This document shows, in pieces, positions 10,245 to 18,524 of a stretch of DNA of 64,000 nt (its first letter is position 1; each line of letters starts with the position of its first letter). Under the pieces are notes generated by a model, which saw only the letters and a list, made by a program, of their open reading frames with translations, did not search any database and had not been told where the DNA came from. Origin of the DNA: Candidatus Venteria ishoeyi (GTDB taxonomy: Bacteria > Pseudomonadota > Gammaproteobacteria > Beggiatoales > Beggiatoaceae); the NCBI RefSeq assembly GCF_030378065.1, contig NZ_JAUCGJ010000012.1, positions 35,874 through 99,873 of the forward strand. Direction: 5' to 3'. Made by a program: the position numbers and the translations under genes.

Positions 10245-10478
10245 AATGAATTATGTTCTGGAACTGAATAGGGTATAAGGAAGAAAACAAAATTTCCAGG
10301 ACATCGCTAACATGCAGGTATTGTTTGGCTGTAATTGCTGCATAAGCCTGTTTTTCGAGTTTGGAACACAATTGGCTCCATCCTCTGAACTCATGGAAAT
10401 GTTCTGAAGACCAAACTGCATCCTGATAAGCTGCTTTATACCCCTGTACCAAGCCATTTTCCCGGTCACTGCCGAGAC
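10245..10478 (-). pseudogene. Degenerate reading-frame remnant, possibly transposase-derived
   Basis: Between the SEL1 gene and the duplicated block, the minus strand encodes a readable stretch (GYKAAYQDAVWSSEHF, then FRGWSQLCSKLEKQAYAAI) with no proper start and no complete partner. It reads like the C-terminal part of a transposase-type protein that has decayed and been cut by the duplication boundary at 10480. I do not recognise the family with certainty. Confidence 0.35.
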
Positions 10479-10479
10479 T

Positions 10480-10912
10480 TTGTCTCGCTCCCACGCGCCT
10501 TGCGTGGGAGCAAGCCGTGACGCGCCTGCGTCACGAATCAACACACGGCACAGGCGCGCCTCTACGGGAAATCTATTTTATAAAAAAGCAGCACTGTTCA
10601 GGTGCCGGTTCTTGCAGGCCAATACACCCAATGCCCCGGTTTCATTTCCTGTTCCAGATAGACTAACACCGGCTTGATTTTTTCCGCTTCATCAAAAAAT
10701 TCCAGTGCAATCGGTAAGTCCAGCGATAAATCCAGTAAATGCGCCTCATGTAGTTGTCTGGAATCACCAAAACCGCTGATGCCACGAAACAAGGTCACGC
10801 CGCTGATGTGATAGTCATCATGCAGCACTTTCAGCAGTTGTTTAAGTTGCGCCTGTTTGGCTTCGGTTAAATACACCCGCACAAATAACACGTCCTGATG
10901 ATTCATTATTAA
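10480..10912. repeat. 433-bp segmental duplication, copy 1
   Basis: Matches 11442-11874 base for base at a fixed offset of 962 bp; I noticed only two substitutions. It holds a complete DUF190 gene plus about 115 bp with several inverted repeats (CTCCCACGC/GCGTGGGAG, GTGACGC/GCGTCAC, AGGCGCGCCT). This copy is the one detached from polA, so it is probably the derived copy. Confidence 0.9.
10598..10906 (-). CDS. DUF190 protein (PII-like fold), duplicated copy
   Basis: A 102-residue DUF190 protein. The family has a PII/GlnB-like ferredoxin fold and often regulates or binds small ligands. The hallmark is GVTLFRGISGFGDSRQLH followed by LSLDLPIALEFFDEAEKI. The translation is identical to the copy at 11560-11868 because both lie in a 433-bp duplication. 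In this copy the gene has lost its polA neighbour, so how it is expressed is unclear. A longer in-frame extension upstream (to 10936) lies outside the duplicated block and is not the family start. Confidence 0.8.
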   Translation of the reverse strand: MNHQDVLFVRVYLTEAKQAQLKQLLKVLHDDYHISGVTLFRGISGFGDSRQLHEAHLLDLSLDLPIALEFFDEAEKIKPVLVYLEQEMKPGHWVYWPARTGT

Positions 10913-11089
10913 CACAAAATTTACAGACATCCACAAAATTTACAGACATCCATGTTTTTGATTGGTTCAAAACATGAGTGTCTCCAAATTTAACATCTCC
11001 AAATTTAACACTGAATTTGAAACTGAAATCAATGAGATGATTGAAGCTGTTTTAGCGGGAATGTACACTGGAATAAGAGAGACTTAACC

Positions 11090-11425
11090 ATGAACTTGAT
11101 GATGGACTCGGACAATACCATGAATAAAGATGCTTTACATTTAACTGGCATTCTGCGGATTCTACGGGTGCATAAAAAACAGCTACAGGCACATTACGGA
11201 ATTCGCCGCTTGGCGGTATTCGGCTCGCGTGCGCGCGGAGAGCAAGACTCTGAAAGCGATATTGACATTCTCGTGGAATTGGGCGACACGCCGTTGGGTC
11301 TCCGCTATTTTGCGCTGGTGCGCGAAATTGCCGCACTGTTTCCGGTAAAAACTGATGTGGTTTCTCGCGCTGCGCTCAAGCCCCGTTATTTTGAAGCGAT
11401 AAAAGAGGATTTACACTATGCCTAA
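11090..11425 (+). CDS. mntA: MNT-type nucleotidyltransferase antitoxin (MntA)
   Basis: A minimal nucleotidyltransferase of up to 111 residues with the polymerase-beta signature FGSRARGE followed by SDIDILVE. The family includes MntA, which AMPylates and silences the HEPN RNase toxin HepT encoded just downstream. Here an ATG overlaps the mntA stop by 8 bp, as in intact mntA-hepT pairs, and begins MPKREAALL like a HepT protein. The frame then runs into the duplicated block at 11442, so the toxin is lost and the antitoxin is orphaned. The start could also be a later in-frame ATG (residue 4, 5 or 11). Confidence 0.8.
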   Translation: MNLMMDSDNTMNKDALHLTGILRILRVHKKQLQAHYGIRRLAVFGSRARGEQDSESDIDILVELGDTPLGLRYFALVREIAALFPVKTDVVSRAALKPRYFEAIKEDLHYA

Positions 11426-11639
11426 GCGTGAAGCTGCTTTGTTGTCTCGCTCCCACGCGCCTTGCGTGGGAGCAAGCCGTGACGCGCCTGCGTCACGAAT
11501 CAACACGCGGCACAGGCGCGCCTCTACGGGAAATCTATTTTATAAAAAAGCAGCACTGTTCAGGTGCCGGTTCTTGCAGGCCAATACACCCAATGCCCCG
11601 GTTTCATTTCCTGTTCCAGATAGACTAACACCGGCTTGA
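11418..11639 (+). pseudogene. hepT: hepT toxin stub truncated by the duplicated segment
   Basis: Eight codons of a HepT-like (DUF86, HEPN RNase) start, MPKREAAL, overlap the mntA stop. From 11442 the frame continues into the duplicated 433-bp block and reads repeat-derived residues until 11639. The same repeat-derived frame is found in copy 1 from 10480, which proves that it is not toxin sequence. The HEPN catalytic R-x4-6-H motif is absent. The identity rests on the short N-terminus and the mntA context. Confidence 0.6.
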
Positions 11640-11874
11640 TTTTTTCCGCTTCATCAAAAAATTCCAGTGCAATCGGTAAGTCCAGCGATAAATCCAGTAA
11701 ATGCGCCTCATGTAGTTGTCTGGAATCACCAAAACCGCTGATGCCGCGAAACAAGGTCACGCCGCTGATGTGATAGTCATCATGCAGCACTTTCAGCAGT
11801 TGTTTAAGTTGCGCCTGTTTGGCTTCGGTTAAATACACCCGCACAAATAACACGTCCTGATGATTCATTATTAA
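11442..11874. repeat. 433-bp segmental duplication, copy 2 (next to polA)
   Basis: The partner of 10480-10912. It begins inside the truncated hepT frame and ends 4 bp inside the polA stop region, so it includes the TTAA of the polA terminus. Together the two copies flank a 529-bp unique segment (10913-11441) carrying mntA, a structure expected from duplication around an acquired segment. Confidence 0.9.
11560..11868 (-). CDS. DUF190 protein (PII-like fold), copy linked to polA
   Basis: The same 102-residue DUF190 protein as at 10598-10906. Its ATG lies 2 bp after the polA stop codon on the same strand, so it is almost certainly co-transcribed with polA. This is likely the ancestral position. 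DUF190 proteins adopt a PII-like fold; the ligand and target are unknown here. Both copies appear intact, so gene dosage has doubled if copy 1 is transcribed. Confidence 0.85.
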   Translation of the reverse strand: MNHQDVLFVRVYLTEAKQAQLKQLLKVLHDDYHISGVTLFRGISGFGDSRQLHEAHLLDLSLDLPIALEFFDEAEKIKPVLVYLEQEMKPGHWVYWPARTGT

Positions 11875-14615
11875 TGCGCCTCATCCCAGTTTTTGCCATA
11901 ACCCGCGTCCACTCGTAGTGGTACTTTCAAGCTGGCAGCCTGCTCCATAATGGTGCAAATCTGTTTACTGTATGCTGTCACATGCTCCGCTGGCAGTTCA
12001 AACACCAGTTCATCATGCACCTGCATGATCATGGTCACATCCGGGTGGCTTTGTGAAATCCAGGCATCCACGTCTATCATGGCGCGTTTGATAATATCCG
12101 CCGCCGTGCCCTGCATGGGTGCGTTAATCGCAGCACGTTCGGCGGCTTTGCGGCGGGCGACATTACGCGAATTGATTTCCGTAATCTGCAAACGCCGCCC
12201 GAATACAGTTTCTACATAACCCAAGTCCAGCGCATGTTGGCGGGTTTCGTCCATATAATTGAGCACACCGGGATAACGTTCAAAATATTCATCCACATAA
12301 TGCTGTGCCACCTTGCGGGTGATATTGAGTTGTTTGGCTAAACCAAACGCCGACATGCCATAAATCAGGCCAAAGTTGATGGCTTTTGCGCTACGGCGCT
12401 GGTCTTTATCCACCTCCGCCAGTGCCACGCCAAAAATTTCTGCCGCTGTTGCGCTGTGTACGTCCAAGTCATTGGCAAAAGCCTCCAGCAAGGCTGCATC
12501 ACCGGATAAATGCGCCATGATGCGCAGTTCTATCTGGGAATAATCCGCCGCCACTAACACCTTGCCTTGTGGTGGAATAAACGCCTGGCGTATTTTGCGG
12601 CCTTCTTCCGTGCGTATCGGGATATTCTGCAAGTTGGGGTTGCTGGAAGACAAGCGCCCGGTGACGGTGACGGCCTGATGATAGGAGGTATGCACGCGCC
12701 CGGTTTCGGGGTTAATCTGCGCGGGCAGCTTGTCGGTATAAGTGGATTTGAGTTTGCTCAGGCGGCGGTGTTCCATGATGAGATGCGGCAGTGGGTAGTC
12801 CTGCGCCAGTTCCTGCAACACGGATTCTGCCGTAGACGGCTGACCTTTGGGGGTTTTGCTCAAAACCGGCAGCCCCATTTTTTCAAATAAAATGACTTGT
12901 AATTGTTTGGGTGAGCCGAGGTTAAATTCTTCCCCCGCCAGTTCATAACTTTCCTGCTCCAGCGTTTGCAGGCGTTGCGCCAGTTGTTTGCTTTGCTGAA
13001 ACAAGGCATTGGCATCAATCAAAACCCCGTGATGCTCGATTTTTTGTAACACCGATAACAAGGGCAGTTCATAGTTTTCAAAAATACCCTGTAACTTCTT
13101 ATCCGCTTGTAATTGTGGCCAGAGGTTTTCATGCAAACGCAGGGTAATATCAGCATCTTCCGCAGCATAAGGCGCGGCCTGTTCCAGCGCTATCTGGTTA
13201 AAGGTCAGTTGTTTTTTACCCTTGCCAGCAATGTCTTCAAACTTAATCGTCTGATGCCCCAGATAATTAAAAGCCAGTGTATCCATATCAAAACGCCTGC
13301 CGGTGCTGTCCAGGGCGTAAGCTTCCAGCATGGTATCGTAAGCGATGCCGCGTAGCATGATACCTTCATGTTGCAATATATGGGCATCATATTTGATATG
13401 CTGCCCGATTTTTTTCAATTCAGAATTTTCCAGCAAAGGTTTGAGTTCCGCCAGCATTTGCGCCCTGTCCAGTTGCTGCGGTACACCCAGATAATCATGA
13501 GCCAAAGGTAAATAAGCCGCTTCGCCGCTGGCAACCGCAAAAGACACCCCGACTAAACGCGCTTCCATATAATCCAGCGCGGTAGTTTCGGTATCAAAGG
13601 CAAAATATGGGGCTTGCTCCAGTTTTTGTTTCCAGACCAGCCATTGTTCATGGCTTAAAATGGTCTGGTAATCATGGCTTGGCTCGGGCGCTGTTGTGGT
13701 TTGTTCTGAAACCAGGGTAAAAACCGTATGATCGCCCAGTTCCAACTCTTCCAGCCAGCTTTTAAAGGCCAAATCACGATAATACTCACTCAGTTGCTGG
13801 ATATTGGTTTCACCGCGTTTTAAGTCCAGCGGCATTTCCCGTAGCGGCAAATCACAACGAATCGTCACCAGTTTTTCAGACAAGGGAATTTGTTCCAGGC
13901 TGTTGCGCAGATTCTCGCCAACCTTGCCTTTAATCTGCTCCGCCTGTTCCAGTATCGCTGCCAGCGAGCCGTATTGTTTCAGCCATTTAACGGCAGTTTT
14001 CGGCCCGACTTTTGGCACACCCGGCACGTTATCCGAGGTATCCCCCACCAAGGCCAGATAATCAATAATCTGTGCTGGCAATATGCCAAATTTATCTTCC
14101 ACCCCGGCTTCATCCAGCACGGTTTCCTGCATGGTGTCAATTAAACACACCTGCGGGTTCACCAGTTGCGCCATGTCCTTATCACCGGTGAAGATTTTAA
14201 CCGGCATGTCCAAAGCCTGCGCCTGCCGGGTTAAGCTGCCAATCACATCATCAGCCTCGACCCCAGGCTCCATCAATAAGGGCAGCCCCATTGCCTTGAC
14301 AATCTGATGAATAGGCTCGATTTGTGCGCGCAACTCTTCCGGCATGGGTGGGCGGTTGGCTTTATATTCGGGATACCAGTCATCACGAAAGGTTTTGCCC
14401 TTGGCATCAAACACCACGGCGATATACTGCGGATGATGCTCTTTAAGCAAACGCCGCAGCATATTGGTAATACCATAAATCGCCCCGGTGGGCTGTCCAC
14501 TGGTATTACTGAGCGATGGCATGGCGTAAAAAGCGCGATACAAATACGCAGAGCCATCAACCAAATACAACGTTGCGGGTTCTGAATGCGTAGGGGTGTG
14601 AGTTTCAGTATTCAT
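11871..14615 (-). CDS. polA: DNA polymerase I
   Basis: A full-length DNA polymerase I of about 914 residues, which removes RNA primers and fills gaps in replication and repair. The 5'-3' exonuclease domain occupies about 1-300 (LYLVDGSAYLYRAFYAM, GVEADDVIGSL, GDTSDNVPGVPKVGPKTA). The 3'-5' proofreading domain (about 330-510) keeps the FAFDTETTALD site, so proofreading should be active. The polymerase domain (about 540-914) has ADYSQIELRIMAHLSGD, RRSAKAINFGLIYGMSAFGL and MIMQVHDELVFE. I chose the ATG at 14615; a GTG at 14651 is an alternative start. A small palindrome (CCACCG/CGGTGG) sits just upstream. Confidence 0.97.
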   Translation of the reverse strand: MNTETHTPTHSEPATLYLVDGSAYLYRAFYAMPSLSNTSGQPTGAIYGITNMLRRLLKEHHPQYIAVVFDAKGKTFRDDWYPEYKANRPPMPEELRAQIEPIHQIVKAMGLPLLMEPGVEADDVIGSLTRQAQALDMPVKIFTGDKDMAQLVNPQVCLIDTMQETVLDEAGVEDKFGILPAQIIDYLALVGDTSDNVPGVPKVGPKTAVKWLKQYGSLAAILEQAEQIKGKVGENLRNSLEQIPLSEKLVTIRCDLPLREMPLDLKRGETNIQQLSEYYRDLAFKSWLEELELGDHTVFTLVSEQTTTAPEPSHDYQTILSHEQWLVWKQKLEQAPYFAFDTETTALDYMEARLVGVSFAVASGEAAYLPLAHDYLGVPQQLDRAQMLAELKPLLENSELKKIGQHIKYDAHILQHEGIMLRGIAYDTMLEAYALDSTGRRFDMDTLAFNYLGHQTIKFEDIAGKGKKQLTFNQIALEQAAPYAAEDADITLRLHENLWPQLQADKKLQGIFENYELPLLSVLQKIEHHGVLIDANALFQQSKQLAQRLQTLEQESYELAGEEFNLGSPKQLQVILFEKMGLPVLSKTPKGQPSTAESVLQELAQDYPLPHLIMEHRRLSKLKSTYTDKLPAQINPETGRVHTSYHQAVTVTGRLSSSNPNLQNIPIRTEEGRKIRQAFIPPQGKVLVAADYSQIELRIMAHLSGDAALLEAFANDLDVHSATAAEIFGVALAEVDKDQRRSAKAINFGLIYGMSAFGLAKQLNITRKVAQHYVDEYFERYPGVLNYMDETRQHALDLGYVETVFGRRLQITEINSRNVARRKAAERAAINAPMQGTAADIIKRAMIDVDAWISQSHPDVTMIMQVHDELVFELPAEHVTAYSKQICTIMEQAASLKVPLRVDAGYGKNWDEAH

Positions 14616-14739
14616 TAACAGGATTCGTTTTATGATAAATGAAGTTTCCACCGTAAACGGTGGCCATGCTGCATATTTGAGTAAAAATAATGGAATGCTT
14701 GTGGATATTTTAACGAATTGATAGTATTCAATCTTGGAT

Positions 14740-15022
14740 ATTTATACGATATTGGCTTCATTCGTTACCCGCAACGCCATTGACGATATCGATAATGCCT
14801 TCAAACATTTCTTCAGGCGTATAAAAGCAGGGGAAAAATCAGGTTTTCCAAAATTCAAACGCAAAGATGTCAAAGATTCGTTTGCTCTGCGGAAAAAGCC
14901 AAATTTGACATAATCGGGTGCGAACTTCGCATTGAAAAACTCAATATTTCAGCTTTCGTTAAAACTAAACCAGACGTAAAAACAGGTATTCTTGAAGCAA
15001 AAAGTGCAATTTTTCTTGACTA
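14740..15022 (+). pseudogene. Frameshifted fragment of an IS200/IS605 TnpB
   Basis: A fragment of the RNA-guided nuclease TnpB/OrfB. One frame reads NAIDDIDNAFKHFFRRIKAG followed by EKSGFPKFKRKDVKDSFAL. After a frameshift near 14893 the next frame reads AEKAKFDIIGCELRIEKLNI. These match the N-terminal part of TnpB (the FPKFK and DSF-L segments). There is no start, the frame is broken, and the RuvC half is missing, so it is dead. It lies between polA and the VR3 downstream hairpins. A 12-bp imperfect copy of the GAGACGTWGC palindrome follows at about 15041-15063. Confidence 0.7.
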
Positions 15023-15098
15023 AAGCGTTCTTCGACATTTGAGACATTGCAGTGCAACGTCTTGACGAGAAAAATCAATACAAAAATATCGCGAGCGG

Positions 15099-15118
15099 GG
15101 GGGGACTATCGTCCCCCC
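15099..15118 (-). promoter_or_regulatory. GATA-loop hairpin downstream of VR3 (DGR target element)
   Basis: On the minus strand an 8-bp stem GGGGGGAC/GTCCCCCC closes the loop GATA. The loop fits the GRNA tetraloop of the hairpin that enhances target recognition in the Bordetella phage DGR. Equivalent hairpins occur after VR1 (22484-22501) and VR2 (25467-25484) but not after the TR. The position is about 80 bp past the VR end. Confidence 0.7.
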
Positions 15119-15130
15119 TCTCCCCCCCTT

Positions 15131-15153
15131 AAATTTTTGCAGGGCAAAAATTT
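15131..15153 (-). promoter_or_regulatory. 10-bp stem hairpin downstream of VR3
   Basis: Arms AAATTTTTGC and GCAAAAATTT around a 3-nt loop, 44 bp past the VR3 end. VR1 and VR2 have AAATATTCGC/GCGAATATTT at the same place. The stem bases changed together, so pairing has been kept while sequence moved. It could be a target-recognition cruciform or a terminator. Confidence 0.65.
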
Positions 15154-15187
15154 AATAATAAAGGGTTAAAGGGCAAAGCCCAAAGTG

Positions 15188-16864
15188 CTAATAAATCCTG
15201 GCGACACGAAAACCAACATCGAGGCTGCGTTCCGAAGGCCCCCCGCCGCTGCGGTAAGCAGAACGCACCCAGTCCGGTTTGCTGTTCCAGGAGCCGCCGC
15301 GCAACACGCGCCTTTCATTATCTTTTTTATTCAACAAACAGGTTTGTTCCTGTCCCTGATATTTCTTTTCATAAACGGAACAAGTCCATTCCCAGACATT
15401 GCCCACAGTATCAAACAAACCAAAAGCATTAGCGCTGAAACTGCCCACCGGGGCGGTTTGTTTGCCATCCCAAGTGCTGCCGCAACCGTTACAGTTGGCT
15501 TTGTTTTTGCCGATGGCATTACCCCACCAGTATTTGCTTTCGCTGCCCGCCCGCGCCGCATATTCCCATTGCGTTTCCGTCGGCAGGCGGTAGCTGTTGC
15601 CGGTTTCCCGGCTCAGCCATTGCGTATAAGCCACTGCGTCCAGCCAGGTCACGCAAACCACAGGATGTTTTGTGCTTTGCTGAAAATTCGCTTGCATGAA
15701 ATCCTGACAGCCCCATTCATACTTAGGTTTAATGCCTTGATAATTCGTTGCCGTAACAAAAGCCTGGAATTCCTCCAGGGTGATTTCATAGCGGCTCATG
15801 GCAAAAGCCGCAACTGATACCGGATGCACGGGTTGTTCGTCATCGCTCCCGCCGCCCTGAATATCCCCCATGCGGAAATGACCGGCAGGAATTGAAACCA
15901 TTTGCGGGCCTTGCTGAGCATTGCGCAACTTGTCCTGAAAAATTTCACCCGCAACCGGTTCTGCCTGGATTTTTTCCCTTACCTGCCCACAGCTTCCCAG
16001 ACACACCTGCCCGAACAACATCCCCTCCACCACCGGATGCTGCTGATAGACCGCAGGCAACCCCTGATTCTGCTGTTCCATTTGCTGCACTGCGTTGCCT
16101 ATGGCCTGCATCAAATGCGTATTCGCGCCGCCGCGCAGGGCTGGCAACAAATGCCGGGTAAAATCACTGTTGCGCCGTTTATCATCGCTCCAGGCGCGGT
16201 AACTGTGCAAAGTCGCGTGTACCACCATCATGCCATTGATAGGGTTCATCGGGCGGAATTCGCCGCCGCCGCTGAAACCTTTGCTTTTTTTAAGGATAAA
16301 CTTGTCGCGGCAGGCATCTAATATCATCAGGCGGGTACGGGTGGAAGCGGCTTCAAGCCTATCCTTGATATTGTGGGCATTAACGCCATGCCCTTTGAAT
16401 TTTGCCGGGTCTTCCTTGGGAAAATTCACCCCCACCGGCAACAGATAATTGGCGCTTTCCTGGGGGCGGTTTAAGTCCTGTACATACACGCCATGCCCGG
16501 AATAATAAAAAATCACTTCACTGTCGGGATGTTGATGCAAACGCGCAAGCAGTTGATCCACGGCATTATCCATTTGCATTTTTGTGGCATTAATCAGAGG
16601 GCGGTTTTTGCCCTGCTGATTGACCAGCGTAAAACCAAAGCCTTTAAGCAGCTTTGCCACATCCCGTGCATCATTCGCCGGATTAGGCAGAGGCGGCGCG
16701 TCATTGATAAAATCCCGGCGCTGCGGGTAATCGCCATTGCCAATGACCAGCGCATAACGGTTTTGCGCGTGGACGGAGGCCATCAACAGCATAAAACCCA
16801 AAAAAATATACATTTTTAGCATTAATAAAACCCTCATCGTATAAATATTTTTCGACATTTTCAT
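15188..16864 (-). CDS. DGR target protein A: exported caspase-FGE fusion with VR3
   Basis: About 558 residues. A signal peptide (about 1-34, ending VHAQ) is followed by a caspase-fold (C14) domain at about 36-300 with the dyad His124 (YYSGHG) and Cys185 (LDACRD), then a formylglycine-generating-enzyme-type domain (about 340-558) with PAGHFRMGD, SRYEITLEEF, YRLPTETQWEYAARAG and NVWEW. The FGE domain has the C-type-lectin-like fold used by many DGR targets. Its last 38 codons before IY-stop are VR3, a copy of the TR. The ATG at 16864 is preceded by GGGGGAG, which decides the start. It is divergent from the gene at 16920 with 55 bp between them. It is probably an exported protease with a diversifying ligand-binding tip; the ligand is unknown. 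Confidence 0.92.
   Translation of the reverse strand: MKMSKNIYTMRVLLMLKMYIFLGFMLLMASVHAQNRYALVIGNGDYPQRRDFINDAPPLPNPANDARDVAKLLKGFGFTLVNQQGKNRPLINATKMQMDNAVDQLLARLHQHPDSEVIFYYSGHGVYVQDLNRPQESANYLLPVGVNFPKEDPAKFKGHGVNAHNIKDRLEAASTRTRLMILDACRDKFILKKSKGFSGGGEFRPMNPINGMMVVHATLHSYRAWSDDKRRNSDFTRHLLPALRGGANTHLMQAIGNAVQQMEQQNQGLPAVYQQHPVVEGMLFGQVCLGSCGQVREKIQAEPVAGEIFQDKLRNAQQGPQMVSIPAGHFRMGDIQGGGSDDEQPVHPVSVAAFAMSRYEITLEEFQAFVTATNYQGIKPKYEWGCQDFMQANFQQSTKHPVVCVTWLDAVAYTQWLSRETGNSYRLPTETQWEYAARAGSESKYWWGNAIGKNKANCNGCGSTWDGKQTAPVGSFSANAFGLFDTVGNVWEWTCSVYEKKYQGQEQTCLLNKKDNERRVLRGGSWNSKPDWVRSAYRSGGGPSERSLDVGFRVARIY
15197..15310 (-). repeat. DGR variable repeat VR3
   Basis: A 114-bp copy of the template repeat at the 3' end of target gene A. 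By hand alignment without gaps it differs from the TR at 16 positions, all of them adenines in the TR. The A-free 24 bp at the 5' edge and the GTTGGTTTTCGTGTCGCC block at the 3' edge are unchanged. It lies on the opposite strand to the TR. Confidence 0.95.
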
Positions 16865-16919
16865 TTTTCTCCCCCGCCAGTGATACATTAAGCCCAAACT
16901 AAAATCTAAGGAAGACATC

Positions 16920-17921
16920 ATGATGGATGAAACCGATCACAGTGTGGACAAAACCCTCAAAAAACACTTGCATCAGCTTTGCGTGGACAGCTACGGCGAG
17001 GATTTGCTGGATTTATTATGCACCATTGCCAGCGACAGCAGCCGGGAAAGTATGGCGGCACTGGTGGAACAATGGATAGACAAGCTTATTTTACCTGCCC
17101 TGCAACAGGCTGCGCAAAAAAAACAACAGCACTTAGCGCATGGATTATGGGGGGATGCACAACAAAAAGCCACTTTTAGCCTGATGTTCAGCCGCCGTCT
17201 GGATGCCAACACCTGCGCAAAACTGCAAGCTTACTGGTGCATGGAGCAACAGGAAATTCAGCAACTGGAACCTGCGCAAAAAATTCTGCACAATCTGTTG
17301 AATCAATATCTTTCTGATTTAAATCCTTTTTCCAACAAGGAAAAAATCTGGCGACAAATTGATAAAGCAATCAAACACCTGGAAAATGAAAAAAAACACC
17401 AGGATTTATTTTTTTATAAGGATTCCGCACGTCTGGCAAGTGATTTACTCGCACTCTACCAAAGGCCGCAACCGCCTAAAGGCATCACCATTCCCGAGCC
17501 TTTCCGCACGCAGCAAAGCCCTCGTGAACTGAAAGAAAAAATGCTGGCCTATTTATATGAATTTCGTGTTTACAACCAGGGGCAGACTGCTGTGGATACG
17601 CAATTAATCGGTCGGCATGTGCCGGTCATGCAACTGGACTGGGAAAATATGCAGCCCTGCTTTGAACGCCTGCCAGCAAAAGAGCGCAAAGCGGCTGAAG
17701 CCAAAGTTCAGGAATACCGCGATACGCAAAGCAAAAAATGGAGCCAGCGCCAACTGGCAAAAGTGGCAGGCATGAACCGCGAAACCTGGAAAAAACATTA
17801 CGATCTGGCGCAGCCTAAGTTACTGGACTGCCTGAAACAATTAATGCTTGAAATTGGCGATGAAAACATTGAAACCAGCGGTGATGGCTATGTCGTGACC
17901 CCGGAACAGGACAAGGAGTAA
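16920..17921 (+). CDS. Uncharacterised protein with a C-terminal HTH-like segment
   Basis: A 333-residue soluble protein; I do not recognise the family. It is Gln/Lys-rich and mostly helical. Near residues 277-297 the segment WSQRQLAKVAGMNRETWKKH looks like a helix-turn-helix of the sigma-region-4 or resolvase type. There is no signal peptide or membrane segment. An AAGGAAG ribosome-binding site precedes two tandem ATGs (16920, 16923). It heads a run of four same-strand genes (16920-20549) set between two DGR-target genes, and only about 55 bp separates it from target gene A. A regulator of the divergent caspase gene is plausible but unproven. Confidence 0.6.
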   Translation: MMDETDHSVDKTLKKHLHQLCVDSYGEDLLDLLCTIASDSSRESMAALVEQWIDKLILPALQQAAQKKQQHLAHGLWGDAQQKATFSLMFSRRLDANTCAKLQAYWCMEQQEIQQLEPAQKILHNLLNQYLSDLNPFSNKEKIWRQIDKAIKHLENEKKHQDLFFYKDSARLASDLLALYQRPQPPKGITIPEPFRTQQSPRELKEKMLAYLYEFRVYNQGQTAVDTQLIGRHVPVMQLDWENMQPCFERLPAKERKAAEAKVQEYRDTQSKKWSQRQLAKVAGMNRETWKKHYDLAQPKLLDCLKQLMLEIGDENIETSGDGYVVTPEQDKE

Positions 17922-17925
17922 AACC

Positions 17926-18468
17926 ATGAACCAGCAACAACACGGCGCACAAGATTTTTTTTACGAACTGCTGGCAAACCAGACAGTCGAAAATGACTGC
18001 CAACAAATTAGTGATACGCGGATGTACGCGATATTAACAAAAAATAGGCAGTTCACTCCGCAGGAACAACAAGCCCTGCTGGACTCCCCTTGCACCCAGG
18101 CGCGTTTTACCCTGCTGGCGGATGTGGTGAAAATGGAGCAACATGAACAACAAGCCGCATGGCCGCCCATTGAAGCACTCGCCGCCGCTGAGAAAAGCAT
18201 ACATAAACTGGAATTTGAAGTAAGCGATTATTATCACCTGACTTTATTCCCTATAGATGCCAAAGGTACAGACTGGGAAATCCTGCTGACAATTGCTCCA
18301 AAGCAACGCGCAATGTTTCAGGCGGGTATACAACTGCTTGACGAGCAGGGGCTGGTCTGGTTACAGGGGCAATTAGACGCACAAGGACAAATCAGTGGTT
18401 TCTGGGAGCAGGAGGTTAATTTGTGGGATTATATACACGACCATACCCTGCGTATCCAGGCTCTGTAG
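17926..18468 (+). CDS. Uncharacterised 180-residue protein in the caspase cassette
   Basis: It starts 4 bp after the previous stop with an AAGGAG ribosome-binding site inside the upstream gene's end, so the two are translated together. It has 180 residues, no signal peptide and no membrane segment. The N-terminal half is helical and Gln-rich; the C-terminal half (about 95-180) is predicted to be beta-rich (LTLFPIDAKGTDWEILLTIA, GLVWLQGQLDAQGQISGFW). The pairing of a helix-turn-helix-like protein with a small soluble partner recalls a sigma factor and antagonist, but no family motif confirms this. Its TAG stop falls inside a GAGACGTWGC palindrome. Confidence 0.6.
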   Translation: MNQQQHGAQDFFYELLANQTVENDCQQISDTRMYAILTKNRQFTPQEQQALLDSPCTQARFTLLADVVKMEQHEQQAAWPPIEALAAAEKSIHKLEFEVSDYYHLTLFPIDAKGTDWEILLTIAPKQRAMFQAGIQLLDEQGLVWLQGQLDAQGQISGFWEQEVNLWDYIHDHTLRIQAL

Positions 18469-18490
18469 AGACGTAGCACGGCTACGTCTC
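18468..18490. repeat. Palindromic repeat of the GAGACGTWGC family
   Basis: Arms GAGACGTAGC and GCTACGTCTC around a 3-nt loop. The last base of the TAG stop of the gene at 17926 is the first base of the palindrome. It lies in a 56-bp gap inside a gene run, so it may be an attenuator or an RNA-processing site. Confidence 0.75.
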
Positions 18491-18524
18491 ACCCCAAACG
18501 AAGCCACCAAAAAGGAGTATTCAA

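Noticed and set aside
14645..14663. Terminator upstream of polA
   Set aside because: The stem CCACCG/CGGTGG is short, has no T run on either side and sits at the 5' side of polA; an operator or chance palindrome is as likely.
15185..15817. Plus-strand frames opposite the FGE domains (also 21409-22110 minus and 25825-26484 plus)
   Set aside because: They mirror the conserved FGE coding sequence of the real genes on the other strand and recur only because the FGE domains are homologous.
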